From Roseofilum acuticapitatum BLCC-M154 (lineage in GTDB: Bacteria > Cyanobacteriota > Cyanobacteriia > Cyanobacteriales > Desertifilaceae), in contig NZ_JAQOSP010000006.1 of assembly GCF_030068475.1 (NCBI RefSeq), forward strand, positions 62,001 to 126,000: 64,000 nt of DNA, in the 5' to 3' direction. Below, piece after piece: positions 16,861 through 25,053 of this stretch. Within the stretch, counting starts at the first letter, position 1; each line of letters starts with the position of its first letter. A program made the position numbers and the translations under genes. A model generated the notes under the pieces. That model searched no databases and was not told the DNA's origin. It saw only the letters and a program-made list of their open reading frames with translations.

Positions 16861-18189
16861 ATGCAGGACGTTATCAGAGAATTAAGAACACCACAAACCA
16901 TCCGCGATCGCGCCTTAATCCTATTCAACTTAGCCCAATCTGACCAACTCTCCGGCTTTCACTGCCATTTATCCCAACTTCCCCATGTTGCCGATTACGT
17001 CATTGAAGTCATCCGCAGCGAATACCCCGATCTCAATGTCCCCTTTCATTCCCGGTGGCGACACTTTGAAATAGGGGGAAAATCTCGCTTACAGCAATTT
17101 CAAGCCTCTCTCGCTGACTATTCTGCCCTAGAACAGGCTAAATCTAAACTCGATTTAGCGATCGTCAGCGTCCTCCTAGATGCCGGAGCAGGAGCCAACT
17201 GGCACTATCAAGAACCCCATACCAACAGCATTTACAGCCGTTCCGAAGGATTAGCCCTTGCCAGCTTTCACAGCTTTTGTCAAGGACTATTTTCCAGCAA
17301 CCCAGAGCATCCTTATCAAGTCGATAGTTTCGCCCTACAAAACCTCACCCAACCTGCCCTAGAAACCGCCTTTCAAGTTACAGCCCAAAATCCCTTAGTC
17401 GGCATCTCTGGAAGACTGAAACTCCTGCAAAAACTCGGTCAAGTCCTCTCCAATTCCCCCCAATTTTTTCCCGGTTCTCCCCCCCGTCCGAGCGATTTAA
17501 TCCATCATTGGTTAGGACAAACTGAAGTTGATCCCCCTAAATCCCCGTTAAAAAGGGGGACTTTCACTACTGCCCCCCTTTTTAAGGGGGGTTGGGGGGA
17601 TCTGGACGTAGCAGATAAAAGCGCTAAATTCTCTCATCAACTATCCACCGTCACCATCTTCCAAACCATTCTAGAAAGCCTCGGAGAAATTTGGCCCGGA
17701 CGCTTAACCCTCAATAACATAAACCTAGGCGATGTTTGGCAACATTCCGCCCTCCCTAATACCGACATAGGTTCCCAATTCATTCCCTTTCACAAGCTCT
17801 CCCAATGGTTAACCTACTCGCTCCTGGAACCCTTGCAAGATTTAGGCTTAACGATAACCGAATTAAATCAACTTACGGGACTTCCGGAATATCGAAATGG
17901 TGGACTTTTCTTAGACTTAGGCGTATTAGAACTTAAAGATCATAGCCAGTTGCAAATCTCCCATAAAGTCGATTCAGAACTCATAGTAGAATGGCGTGCC
18001 CTAACCCTAGTTTTACTCGATCGACTCGCCGAAATTATCCGGGAAAAACTCAACTTAACTGCCGATGAATTCCCCTTAGTCAAACTCTTACAAGGCGGAA
18101 CATGGACAGCCGGACGCAAAATTGCCGCCCAACTGCGCCCCGGTGGAGTACCTCCCTTATTCATCGATAGCGATGGCACAGTATTCTAA
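16861..18189 (+). CDS. URC4/Urg3 (DUF1688) uracil catabolism protein
   Basis: 442 residues. DUF1688 proteins (URC4 in yeast, Urg3) belong to the URC uracil-degradation pathway and in bacteria often neighbour upp and a GTP-cyclohydrolase-like gene. Motifs visible here: FHCHLSQLPHVADYVIEVIR, FHSRWRHFEIGG, SVLLDAGAGANWHYQEP, RSEGLALASFHSFCQG, and the C-terminal LLQGGTWTAGRKIAAQLRPG. The upp gene follows after one intervening leftward gene. Oddity: residues about 223-248 (DPPKSPLKRGTFTTAPLFKG onward) are encoded by a dispersed cyanobacterial repeat inserted in frame. Without it the protein would be the usual length. Ribosome binding site AGGAGGAAG. Confidence 0.88.
   Translation: MQDVIRELRTPQTIRDRALILFNLAQSDQLSGFHCHLSQLPHVADYVIEVIRSEYPDLNVPFHSRWRHFEIGGKSRLQQFQASLADYSALEQAKSKLDLAIVSVLLDAGAGANWHYQEPHTNSIYSRSEGLALASFHSFCQGLFSSNPEHPYQVDSFALQNLTQPALETAFQVTAQNPLVGISGRLKLLQKLGQVLSNSPQFFPGSPPRPSDLIHHWLGQTEVDPPKSPLKRGTFTTAPLFKGGWGDLDVADKSAKFSHQLSTVTIFQTILESLGEIWPGRLTLNNINLGDVWQHSALPNTDIGSQFIPFHKLSQWLTYSLLEPLQDLGLTITELNQLTGLPEYRNGGLFLDLGVLELKDHSQLQISHKVDSELIVEWRALTLVLLDRLAEIIREKLNLTADEFPLVKLLQGGTWTAGRKIAAQLRPGGVPPLFIDSDGTVF
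17529..17603 (+). repeat. Dispersed palindromic repeat inserted in frame in the URC4 gene
   Basis: Starts GATCCCCCTAAATCCCC and ends GGTTGGGGGGATCT, with internal AAAAAGGGGG / CCCCCCTTTTTAAGGGGGG segments. A relative with GATCCCCCC and GGGGGATC ends lies at 35239-35327. Its length (about 75-78 bases) keeps the reading frame open. Confidence 0.85.
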
Positions 18190-18221
18190 TTCTTCTCTGT
18201 GTTTCTTTGTGTCTGGAGTGG

Positions 18222-18755
18222 TTATCTCAACAACCAACTAAACACTTGATTTGCTGTTAACTGTAACTCAATACCCTCTAAAACTGGAAGCACATCCTCA
18301 CCGCGACAGAGAATCATCCGCTCATCTGGAAAAAATACCATAATCACTTTTTCCGTTGAGTCTACTAACCACCCCAGTTGGGTTCCAGCTTGCAAACAGA
18401 GCTGAATTTTGCTAATTAAAGCGGTGGTACTTTGATCGGGAGAAAGAATTTCAATCATCCAGTCAGGAGCGCCAGAAATGGCTGTATTCTCGACAGGGAC
18501 GCGCTCGCCGCGAATAATGGTAATATCGGGAACAACAGACTGCTCCCTGAGAGTGCAACGTAACTCTGGAAAGGCTTCATAGGAACTTTCTGCGCGATCG
18601 ATTGCCCCAGTCAATCGCTTCTGTATAATACTATGGTCAACGGTTGGCATCGGTTTTAACTGCGCTTGCCCCTGGAAAAATTCCCACGCGGGAGATGCTT
18701 CTAAATTAGAGCGTTGTAGAAATTCTGCTAAAGTCAAAGATTGAACGGTAACCAT
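18222..18755 (-). CDS. Uma2 family (DUF820) restriction-endonuclease-fold protein
   Basis: 177 residues from ATG 18755 (MVTVQSLTLAEFLQRS); an upstream start would add 15 unlikely residues. Uma2/DUF820 proteins have a PD-(D/E)xK-like fold and are hugely expanded in cyanobacteria. Visible elements: VVPDITIIRGERVP (active-site Asp in VPDI), APDWMIEILSPDQS (Glu and the usual I.EILSP), and LCLQAGTQLGWLVDSTEKVI (the ..G...GWLVD motif). The Lys normally found after ...TK appears as ISKIQLC. Cellular role unknown. It is inserted, on the opposite strand, between URC4 and upp. Confidence 0.87.
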   Translation of the reverse strand: MVTVQSLTLAEFLQRSNLEASPAWEFFQGQAQLKPMPTVDHSIIQKRLTGAIDRAESSYEAFPELRCTLREQSVVPDITIIRGERVPVENTAISGAPDWMIEILSPDQSTTALISKIQLCLQAGTQLGWLVDSTEKVIMVFFPDERMILCRGEDVLPVLEGIELQLTANQVFSWLLR

Positions 18756-18810
18756 AGATCGGGTATAGCTCAATAGCCACAGCTTATAACTATCAACCAT
18801 CTACTGTCAA

Positions 18811-18831
18811 CTCATTACTCATTACTCATTT
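18811..18831 (+). repeat. Heptanucleotide tandem repeat before upp
   Basis: Three 7-base units CTCATTA, CTCATTA, CTCATTT end three bases before the upp ATG at 18835, occupying the normal Shine-Dalgarno position. Confidence 0.85.
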
Positions 18832-18834
18832 CTA

Positions 18835-19467
18835 ATGTCCAACATTACCGTTATTAACCATCCCCTCATTGCCCATAAATTAACCCTCATGCGTCGGGAG
18901 GAAACCAGTACGGCTAAATTTCGCTCGTTGCTCAAAGAAATTAGCCTCTTACTTGCCTATGAAGTGACGAGGGATTTACCCTTAAAATTAGAAGAAATTA
19001 AGACTCCTTTAGGGGTGATGCAAGCGCCCGTTTTAGCTCCAGAGAAAAAGATGGTGGTGATTTCCATTATGCGAGCTGGGCAAGGAATTTTAGATGGGAT
19101 GTTGGAACTTATTCCTTCAGCGCGGGTAGGACATATTGGGTTATATCGAGATCCCAGAACCTTGATTCCCATTGAATATTATCTCAAAGTTCCCCATGAT
19201 GTGGAAGAACGGGATATGTTTATTGTCGATCCGATGTTAGCAACCGGCAATACGGCGGTGGCTGCCATTAGTCGCTTGAAGGAGCTTAACCCAAACTCGA
19301 TTAAGTTTGTCTGCCTGTTAGCCGCTCCTGAAGGGTTGGAGCATGTCCAAGATGAACATCCCGATATCCCGATTTATACGGCGGCTATTGATGAAGGGTT
19401 AGATGAGCATGGATATATTTTACCCGGTCTAGGGGATGCAGGCGATCGCCTCTTCGGAACTAAGTAA
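18835..19467 (+). CDS. upp: Uracil phosphoribosyltransferase
   Basis: Converts uracil and PRPP to UMP. 210 residues, normal length. Family motifs: [20 protein letters not shown] at the N-terminus, [15 protein letters not shown], the PRPP-binding loop [20 protein letters not shown], and the C-terminal uracil-binding [26 protein letters not shown]. Its nearness to the URC4 gene fits the bacterial URC clusters in which Upp-derived products feed uracil catabolism, or reflects salvage versus degradation of the same base. No Shine-Dalgarno sequence is visible; a heptamer repeat takes its place. Confidence 0.96.
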   Translation: MSNITVINHPLIAHKLTLMRREETSTAKFRSLLKEISLLLAYEVTRDLPLKLEEIKTPLGVMQAPVLAPEKKMVVISIMRAGQGILDGMLELIPSARVGHIGLYRDPRTLIPIEYYLKVPHDVEERDMFIVDPMLATGNTAVAAISRLKELNPNSIKFVCLLAAPEGLEHVQDEHPDIPIYTAAIDEGLDEHGYILPGLGDAGDRLFGTK

Positions 19468-19570
19468 ATCTGAGTTACCTCTGTTGCCTTCTCCGGTTTT
19501 TTACCCTTGACAATATAGCACTGTATCTACCCAGATTGCTTCTGTTGATGAGAACTTTGCTCGATTTTCT

Positions 19571-20431
19571 TCACTTTAGAGGATCGGGCAAACGCCAAAG
19601 TACAATTGAATTCAAGTTAATCTTCGCCCACAAGTTACCTTGGGATGTGGCAGAGATCGCCCCACAAAACTGTCCAGAAAAGTTCGCTACATCTTCAATA
19701 TCTAAGCCCTGGGATAAATGGTGACAACTGCTCTGATATTCTGAGTCTAAACTCAATGAATTTTGATCGAGATTAGATCCTAAAAACTCTCCAGTCAGAG
19801 GATTCCAAAAATGGACGATTTCGCGATCCGCATAGCGAGTCGCTAAAAGATTGCCATCTTCACTATAAGTAACTTCAACTTTTCCCTGGATGGGGGTATT
19901 AAATTCTCTGTGTTTTTTACCCGTATTTAAATTCCAAATCTCAACCTTACCCTCTTCATTACCACTGGCAAAAGTTTGTCCATGGGGACTTACCGCTAAG
20001 GAATGAATTTCACGATCCGTATAGATGGTCATTTTCAGCCTTACCATGGCTAAATTCCAAATTTTGATCGTTTTATCCCTGCTGCCACTGACAACCGTTC
20101 GCCCATTGGGACTAAATACCACAGCATTAATTTTGGCGGTATGACTGTGGAGACTCCGAACTACTTTTTGCGCTCTTAAATCCCATACATTGACGATCGC
20201 CTCTTCACTACCACTGGCGACAAAATCCCCTGTGGGACTAATATCTACACTCGTGATCGTTTGGTCTTGAGTGGAGAGTCGTTGCCAAATCATCGGCTCT
20301 TGTACGAGTGCATAGGATTGAGGGTTATTTCTGCTCTCTTCTGGTGTGCTGGAATAGGCTGGTTGTAAAGCACAGAGCGACACGGTTGAGGAGAGCGTGA
20401 GCAGAGTAGCAAGAATTGAGCGCGTGTTCAT
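19571..20431 (-). CDS. WD40-repeat protein, secreted
   Basis: 286 residues. An N-terminal signal peptide (MNTRSILATLLTLSSTVSLC then ALQPAYSS) directs it to the periplasm or lumen. Then come about four WD40 blades: SVDISPTGDFVASGSEEAIV, AVVFSPNGRTVVSGSRDKTI, SLAVSPHGQTFASGNEEGKV and VTYSEDGNLLATRYADREIV, each followed by a W-containing turn (VWDL, IWNL, IWNL, FWNP). A single propeller normally needs seven blades, so it may be incomplete or assemble with the C-terminal region, which has a less regular strand pattern and two Cys. Partner unknown. Confidence 0.82.
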   Translation of the reverse strand: MNTRSILATLLTLSSTVSLCALQPAYSSTPEESRNNPQSYALVQEPMIWQRLSTQDQTITSVDISPTGDFVASGSEEAIVNVWDLRAQKVVRSLHSHTAKINAVVFSPNGRTVVSGSRDKTIKIWNLAMVRLKMTIYTDREIHSLAVSPHGQTFASGNEEGKVEIWNLNTGKKHREFNTPIQGKVEVTYSEDGNLLATRYADREIVHFWNPLTGEFLGSNLDQNSLSLDSEYQSSCHHLSQGLDIEDVANFSGQFCGAISATSQGNLWAKINLNSIVLWRLPDPLK

Positions 20432-20648
20432 AATCTAAACTTAAGAGACTGGTTTTAGGAATTTTCTCAACTATAAAAAGCTCCATCCCCAAATGTTCAG
20501 GAACCAATGACAGTATCGGTTTTGGCTGAAGAGGCTGACGAAGACCATAGGCTGCTCGTTCCTCACTGATAACCATCGGGCCTACCTTTCAGCCTCATGG
20601 GATGCTCATCGGGATCATTTTTGTATTCGGGTTGCAGATAGGACAGTT

Positions 20649-21788
20649 TTAGCGCTGGTATCGCATTCCGGGTAGTTGGGACACGAGTCCGAGTAGCTCT
20701 AATTCCAGTAAGGTAGAAGAGACTTCTGCTGAGGTTAATCCGGTTTGCTGTACGATCGCATCGACAGAAGTAGGCTCCATTCTCACTGCCTCTAATACCT
20801 GGTGTTGCAAGGGGGGTAAAGGGGGAACCGGTGCAGGAGAAGCGGGGAATAGGGAGAGCTGTTGAGTGGGTGCGCTTTCTTTCGAGACGACAGGATCGAG
20901 TTGGGGAATCTGGGACAACAGTTCTAAGAGATAGCCTTCACTAATCAGGACTTGTGCCCCTTTACTGATTAAACCCAGGCATCCTTTAGAGTTTTGATCG
21001 TCAATGCGCCCAGGTAAGACATAAATATCCCGGCCAAATTCATTGGCTAGTCGGGCGGTAATTAAGGCTCCGGATTGGGTGGGTGCTTCGGTGACTAAGA
21101 CGGCTCGACTTAATCCGGCAACGATGCGATTGCGCTGAGGAAAATGGGCGCGGTTGGGTTGCACTCCGGTGGGATATTCGCTGATGACTAATCCTTGTTC
21201 TAAAATCTGGTTATAGAGCGCCTGATTGCCGGGAGGATAAATAATATCGACTCCGGTTCCGAAAACGGCAATGGTGCGCCCTCCTGCATCTAGACATCCT
21301 CGATGAGCTTGGGTATCCACTCCCTGAGCCATGCCAGAAATAATGGTAAATCCCCGTTCCGCGAGTTGTCTGCTGAGGCGATATGTCCATCGTCTGCCAT
21401 AGTCGGTTACGTCACGAGTGCCAACTATGGCGATGGCTGGCTTGAGTCCCTGATTTTCTTGGGGTTCGACGATTCCCCGATAATATAAGACGGGTGGCGG
21501 GTTGGGGATTTCTAAAAGTAACCGTGGATAGAGGTCATCGCCCGGAGTCCAGAAATGGGGATTAGCGTGTAAATGCTGTTCTAAAAGGGCGATCGGATCG
21601 ATGCGTTGACGCTGCTGTACCCAGGATTGGGCAGTTTGGATTCCGACTCCTTCTACTGCACTGAGGGCGATCGCCTCTGCCTGCCAAGCGGCTGCTAAAC
21701 TGCCAAAGTGATACTCCATTCTCTGTAGCAAAACCGGCCCGACTTTCGGCAATTGCGACCAGGCCAACCAAAACGCACGTTCTGTCAT
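20649..21788 (-). CDS. dprA: DNA-processing protein DprA
   Basis: 379 residues. DprA binds incoming single-stranded DNA and loads RecA during natural transformation. An N-terminal helical region (about 1-70, with a helix-hairpin-helix like LSAVEGVGIQTAQSW) precedes the Rossmann-fold core (AIVGTRDVTDYGRRWTYRLS, ISGMAQGVDTQAHRGCLDAG, IAVFGTGVDIIYPPGNQALY, RNRIVAGLSRAVLVTEAPTQ, SGALITARLANEFGRDIYVL, PGRIDDQNSKGCLGLISKGA) and a C-terminal winged helix (LQHQVLEAVRMEPTSVDAIV). All hallmark motifs are intact. Suggests competence, together with pilus-type genes elsewhere. Confidence 0.96.
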   Translation of the reverse strand: MTERAFWLAWSQLPKVGPVLLQRMEYHFGSLAAAWQAEAIALSAVEGVGIQTAQSWVQQRQRIDPIALLEQHLHANPHFWTPGDDLYPRLLLEIPNPPPVLYYRGIVEPQENQGLKPAIAIVGTRDVTDYGRRWTYRLSRQLAERGFTIISGMAQGVDTQAHRGCLDAGGRTIAVFGTGVDIIYPPGNQALYNQILEQGLVISEYPTGVQPNRAHFPQRNRIVAGLSRAVLVTEAPTQSGALITARLANEFGRDIYVLPGRIDDQNSKGCLGLISKGAQVLISEGYLLELLSQIPQLDPVVSKESAPTQQLSLFPASPAPVPPLPPLQHQVLEAVRMEPTSVDAIVQQTGLTSAEVSSTLLELELLGLVSQLPGMRYQR

Positions 21789-21858
21789 CCCAGGTTTAGT
21801 TTGAATCTTTTCTCTTGCGTATTCCTTCTCGATTCTAGACTAAAACCTAGGTCTATAC

Positions 21859-21864
21859 TATAAT
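21859..21864 (+). promoter_or_regulatory. -10 element of the tRNA-Thr promoter
   Basis: TATAAT at 21859-21864, 15 bases before the tRNA 5' end. The -35 region (about 21836-21841) is weak. Placement is by position and match to the consensus. Confidence 0.55.
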
Positions 21865-21878
21865 CAAGGATGGTAATT

Positions 21879-21950
21879 GCCGATGTAGCTCAGTGGTAGA
21901 GCAACCGATTCGTAATCGGTAGGTCGTGAGTTCAAATCTCATCATCGGCT
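21879..21950 (+). tRNA. tRNA-Thr (anticodon CGT)
   Basis: A 72-nt cloverleaf: acceptor GCCGATG / CATCGGC with discriminator T, D arm GCTCAGTGGTAGAGC, anticodon stem ACCGA / TCGGT around loop TTCGTAA (anticodon CGT at 21911-21913), and T arm with GTTCAAATC. CCA is not encoded. It reads ACG codons for threonine. Confidence 0.96.
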
Positions 21951-22091
21951 TAGAGCAACCACAATATAGCCATAGATATCTTCTATGACCACCATAGCCC
22001 TATTCTGTCACTCTGTTTTATCTCTAAGGAAAGAATCAGGGTTTGAACCCCCATATCCCTTACTTGGCGGAAAATGCCCCAATCCTGATAC

Positions 22092-22178
22092 GGTTTGCCC
22101 TCCTGCCTGAAAGGGTTCCAGCCTTTAGGATGAGAACAGTAGAAATCACTGAACCCAAGATCAACAGGAGGGCAACCC
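22092..22178 (+). promoter_or_regulatory. 5' UTR hairpin sequestering the hsp20 ribosome binding site (candidate RNA thermometer)
   Basis: TTGCCCTCCTG (22095-22105) is the exact complement of CAGGAGGGCAA (22165-22175), which contains the AGGAGG ribosome binding site (22166-22171) of hsp20. After one mismatch two further G-C pairs extend the stem outward. Inside the loop, GGGTTC (22113-22118) pairs with GAACCC (22151-22156), making a nested second stem. The start ATG follows at 22181. This layout blocks translation when folded and is what heat-opened RNA thermometers of small heat-shock genes look like. Confidence 0.6.
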
Positions 22179-22180
22179 TG

Positions 22181-22606
22181 ATGATGATGCGCGTCCACCC
22201 TACCCAACAAACCCTAATCTATCAACCGGCGATCGCCTGGAAAATCACATCAGAAGGTCTGATGCTGCAAGTGGAAGTACCGGGAATTCAAGCCGAAGAT
22301 CTCGATATTGAAGCCACGGAAAAAACCCTAACCGTGCAATGGACTCGCCGTCCTCATCCTGGCTCGGTTGCTCTCTATTCTGAAGTGAAGTATGGGCAGT
22401 TTCGGCGCTCTGTAGCTCTACCTTTTGAGATTGAGTGCGATCGCATTCAGAGCCAATTAAAGCATGGCATCTTAACCCTGAATCTACCCAAAAAGCAAAA
22501 ACCCCAACCCCTGAAAATCACCTTGGGTAAATCCACCCCTTCCCAAACCCAACCCACTCCCTTACAAACTCCCGTGAGTTTAGAAGAAGACCCTTGGGCA
22601 GCTTAA
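22181..22606 (+). CDS. Small heat shock protein (Hsp20/alpha-crystallin)
   Basis: About 141 residues from the first of three tandem ATGs (22181, 22184, 22187), each within reach of the AGGAGG at 22166-22171. The alpha-crystallin domain spans about residues 17-105: WKITSEGLMLQVEVPGIQAE, DLDIEATEKTLTVQWTRRP, then YGQFRRSVALPFEIECDRIQ and the closing LKHGILTLNLPKK. The tail is Pro/Thr/Gln-rich rather than carrying a clear I-x-I motif. It acts as an ATP-independent holdase that passes clients to DnaK, whose gene follows 185 bases downstream. The frame continues upstream to a TTG at 22043, but that region pairs with the ribosome binding site and is more likely untranslated leader. Confidence 0.9.
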   Translation: MMMRVHPTQQTLIYQPAIAWKITSEGLMLQVEVPGIQAEDLDIEATEKTLTVQWTRRPHPGSVALYSEVKYGQFRRSVALPFEIECDRIQSQLKHGILTLNLPKKQKPQPLKITLGKSTPSQTQPTPLQTPVSLEEDPWAA

Positions 22607-22640
22607 ACCCAACCGGGAAGCTCTCCAGGTTCGGTAAACC

Positions 22641-22697
22641 GCCCTTCACCGCAAGGGCAAACCCCCATCAGTATAGGTGAAGAGGTCTTTATACTGA
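22641..22697 (+). promoter_or_regulatory. Two hairpins between hsp20 and dnaK
   Basis: GCCCTT/AAGGGC (22641-22646 with 22653-22658) and TCAGTATA/TATACTGA (22668-22675 with 22690-22697). Neither is followed by a T run, so these are more likely mRNA structure or processing sites than terminators. No CIRCE element is present. Confidence 0.45.
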
Positions 22698-22791
22698 GAA
22701 CGGCCCACCTAAAAAGCAAAACATTTATAGATAGCTTCAGACCCAGGCCGAAAACCCTAGTAGTTAGTAAAGTTGGAACGCAAAAACTCTT

Positions 22792-24705
22792 ATGGCTAAA
22801 GTAGTTGGAATTGACTTAGGAACCACAAACTCTTGTGTAGCAGTAATGGAAGGAGGCAAACCCACCGTTATTGCTAATGCTGAAGGCGGACGCACCACCC
22901 CCTCGGTTGTAGCTTATGCAAAAAATGGCGATCGCCTAGTCGGACAAATCGCCAAGCGCCAAGCGGTGATGAACGCCCAAAATACCTTCTATTCCGTTAA
23001 GCGATTCATCGGACGGCGCTACGACGAAGTAGGAACCGAATCAACAGAAGTCTCCTACGAAGTGGTAAAAGAAGGCAATAACGTTAAACTCAATTGTCCG
23101 GCGGCTGATAAAAAATTTGCCCCTGAAGAAATTTCTGCCCAAGTGCTGCGAAAACTGGTCGATGATGCCAGTAAATATCTAGGCGAAACCGTTACCCAAG
23201 CCGTAATTACCGTTCCTGCTTACTTTAACGACTCCCAACGGCAAGCCACCAAAGACGCGGGTAAAATCGCTGGGGTGGAAGTGCTACGGATTATCAACGA
23301 ACCTACCGCCGCATCTCTGGCTTACGGACTAGACAAAAAGAGTAACGAAACGATTCTCGTATTTGACCTAGGGGGCGGAACCTTCGACGTATCCATCCTC
23401 GAAGTGGGTGACGGTGTATTTGAAGTATTAGCCACCTCTGGAGATACTCACCTGGGTGGAGATGACTTCGATAAGAAAATTGTGGATTATCTGGCTGAAG
23501 AATTCCAGAAAGCGGAAGGAATTGACTTGCGTAAGGACAAACAAGCCCTACAACGGTTAACGGAAGCTGCTGAAAAGGCGAAAATTGAACTTTCCAGCGT
23601 GACTCAAGCGGAAATTAACTTGCCCTTTATTACGGCTACCCAAGAAGGCCCCAAACATCTGGATTTGACCCTAACCAGGGGTAAATTTGAAGATTTATGT
23701 GGCGACTTGATTAAGCGCTGTGCCATCCCTGTAGAAAATGCGCTCAAGGATGCCAAGCTCTCGAAAGAAGCCATTGATGAAGTGGTGTTGGTTGGGGGTT
23801 CTACTCGGATGCCTGCGGTTAAAGAAGTGGTCAAGAAAACCCTGGGCAAAGAACCGAACCAAACGGTAAACCCGGATGAGGTGGTTGCGGTTGGTGCTGC
23901 TATTCAAGGTGGGGTACTGGCTGGGGAAGTGAAAGATATTCTCCTCTTAGATGTAACGCCTCTGTCCCTTGGGGTGGAAACTCTCGGCGGGGTGATGACT
24001 AAGATTATTCCTCGGAACACCACTATTCCTACTAAGAAGTCGGAAACTTTCTCTACGGCAGTGGATGGTCAAACTAATGTGGAAATCCATGTGCTGCAAG
24101 GGGAACGGGAAATGTCTACCGATAACAAGAGTTTGGGAACTTTCCGCTTGGATGGTATTCCGGCTGCTCCCCGTGGCGTTCCCCAAATTGAGGTGACATT
24201 CGATATTGATGCTAATGGTATCTTGAATGTGACGGCTAAGGATAAGGGAACGGGTAAGGCTCAGTCGATTAGTATTACGGGCGCTTCTACCCTGGATGAG
24301 CGGGAAGTTGACCGCATGGTGAAAGAGGCGGAAGCCAATGCTGATGCGGATAAGGAGCGGCGTGAGAAAATCGATCGCAAGAACCAAGGGGATCAACTCT
24401 GCTATCAAGCTGAGAAGCAGATGGAAGAACTGGGTGATAAGGTGTCTGCGGAGGATAAAACTAAGGTGGAAGGTTTAGTTAAAAACTTGCGTGAGGCGAT
24501 CGGTACAGAGGATGATGAGGGTATTCAATCTCTGACGACTGAACTGCAACAAACCCTCTACAGCATTGGTAGCAGTGTTTATCAACAAGCTGGCGGTGAT
24601 GCGGAAGGCGCACCGGGTGCTGATGCTCCCCCTCCTGGAGGTAATGCAGGTTCTGGTGGCCCGGATGATGATGTGATTGATGCCGAATTCTCGGAAACGA
24701 AGTAA
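22792..24705 (+). CDS. dnaK: Molecular chaperone DnaK
   Basis: 637-residue Hsp70. Nucleotide-binding domain: [55 protein letters not shown]. The linker is [15 protein letters not shown] and the substrate-binding domain follows. The last ~30 residues are Gly/Pro-rich and end [13 protein letters not shown], the usual DnaK C-terminal motif. It resembles the main, essential DnaK (DnaK2 type) of cyanobacteria. It refolds and protects proteins with DnaJ and GrpE, neither of which is in this window. Hsp20 lies just upstream on the same strand. A strong terminator follows at 24756. Confidence 0.98.
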   Translation: MAKVVGIDLGTTNSCVAVMEGGKPTVIANAEGGRTTPSVVAYAKNGDRLVGQIAKRQAVMNAQNTFYSVKRFIGRRYDEVGTESTEVSYEVVKEGNNVKLNCPAADKKFAPEEISAQVLRKLVDDASKYLGETVTQAVITVPAYFNDSQRQATKDAGKIAGVEVLRIINEPTAASLAYGLDKKSNETILVFDLGGGTFDVSILEVGDGVFEVLATSGDTHLGGDDFDKKIVDYLAEEFQKAEGIDLRKDKQALQRLTEAAEKAKIELSSVTQAEINLPFITATQEGPKHLDLTLTRGKFEDLCGDLIKRCAIPVENALKDAKLSKEAIDEVVLVGGSTRMPAVKEVVKKTLGKEPNQTVNPDEVVAVGAAIQGGVLAGEVKDILLLDVTPLSLGVETLGGVMTKIIPRNTTIPTKKSETFSTAVDGQTNVEIHVLQGEREMSTDNKSLGTFRLDGIPAAPRGVPQIEVTFDIDANGILNVTAKDKGTGKAQSISITGASTLDEREVDRMVKEAEANADADKERREKIDRKNQGDQLCYQAEKQMEELGDKVSAEDKTKVEGLVKNLREAIGTEDDEGIQSLTTELQQTLYSIGSSVYQQAGGDAEGAPGADAPPPGGNAGSGGPDDDVIDAEFSETK

Positions 24706-24755
24706 GTAAACGAACAGTTTCGGTTGCCCTATACCCTAGGGTAATGTGCAATTTT

Positions 24756-24790
24756 CCCCCCTAGATCGTCTGATCTAGGGGGGATTTTGT
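24756..24790 (+). terminator. Rho-independent terminator of dnaK
   Basis: CCCCCCTAGATC (24756-24767), loop GTCT, GATCTAGGGGGG (24772-24783), then ATTTTGT. A perfect 12-bp stem 50 bases after the dnaK stop. Confidence 0.88.
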
Positions 24791-24808
24791 TGGGGGTCAG
24801 TTGATATC

Positions 24809-24897
24809 CAATCCGGTTAATTGGAAAAGAGAAGCGGGCAAGATGCCCGCACTCCCTCAATTCTTTGATATTACTGGAGTGGGAGCGTCTCGCTCCC
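24809..24897. repeat. Dispersed ~89-bp repeat, copy 1
   Basis: Contains two hairpins, GCGGGCAAGATGCCCGC and GGGAGCGTCTCGCTCCC. A close copy lies at 35363-35452 with the same order: ATCCGGTT-like start, AAAAGAGAAGCGGGCAAGAT, a variable loop, then ACTGGAGTGGGAGCGTCTCG. Likely a non-autonomous mobile repeat. Confidence 0.85.
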
Positions 24898-24997
24898 CCA
24901 TTCCCCCATTCCCCCACTCCCCCATTCCCCCACTCCCCCACTCCCCCATTCCCCCACTCCCCCATTCCCCCACTCCCCCACTCCCCCATTCCCCCAA
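24893..24997. repeat. Octanucleotide tandem repeat array
   Basis: Around a dozen 8-base units, CCCCCATT or CCCCCACT, run head to tail and form a nested higher-order pattern. It is followed by an inverted repeat TACAGC-AGC-GCTGTA at 24998-25012. Reading frames through it (PPLPHSP-type peptides) are artefacts. Strand asymmetry is extreme: one strand is nearly pure C plus A/T, so G-rich secondary structure is possible on the other. Confidence 0.9.
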
Positions 24998-25053
24998 TAC
25001 AGCAGCGCTGTATGCGGGTACACTAGGAAAAACTCCGATGTCTTTGCGAAGCG

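Noticed and set aside
20325..20576. Leftward frame overlapping the start of the WD40 gene
   Set aside because: Out of frame with the WD40 gene, no motif and no start signal. The gap 20432-20648 holds nothing I can support.
22607..22791. CIRCE operator for HrcA before dnaK or hsp20
   Set aside because: TTAGCACTC-N9-GAGTGCTAA is absent from both upstream regions.
24893..24997. CRISPR array
   Set aside because: The 8-base units are contiguous with no spacers, and no cas genes are present.
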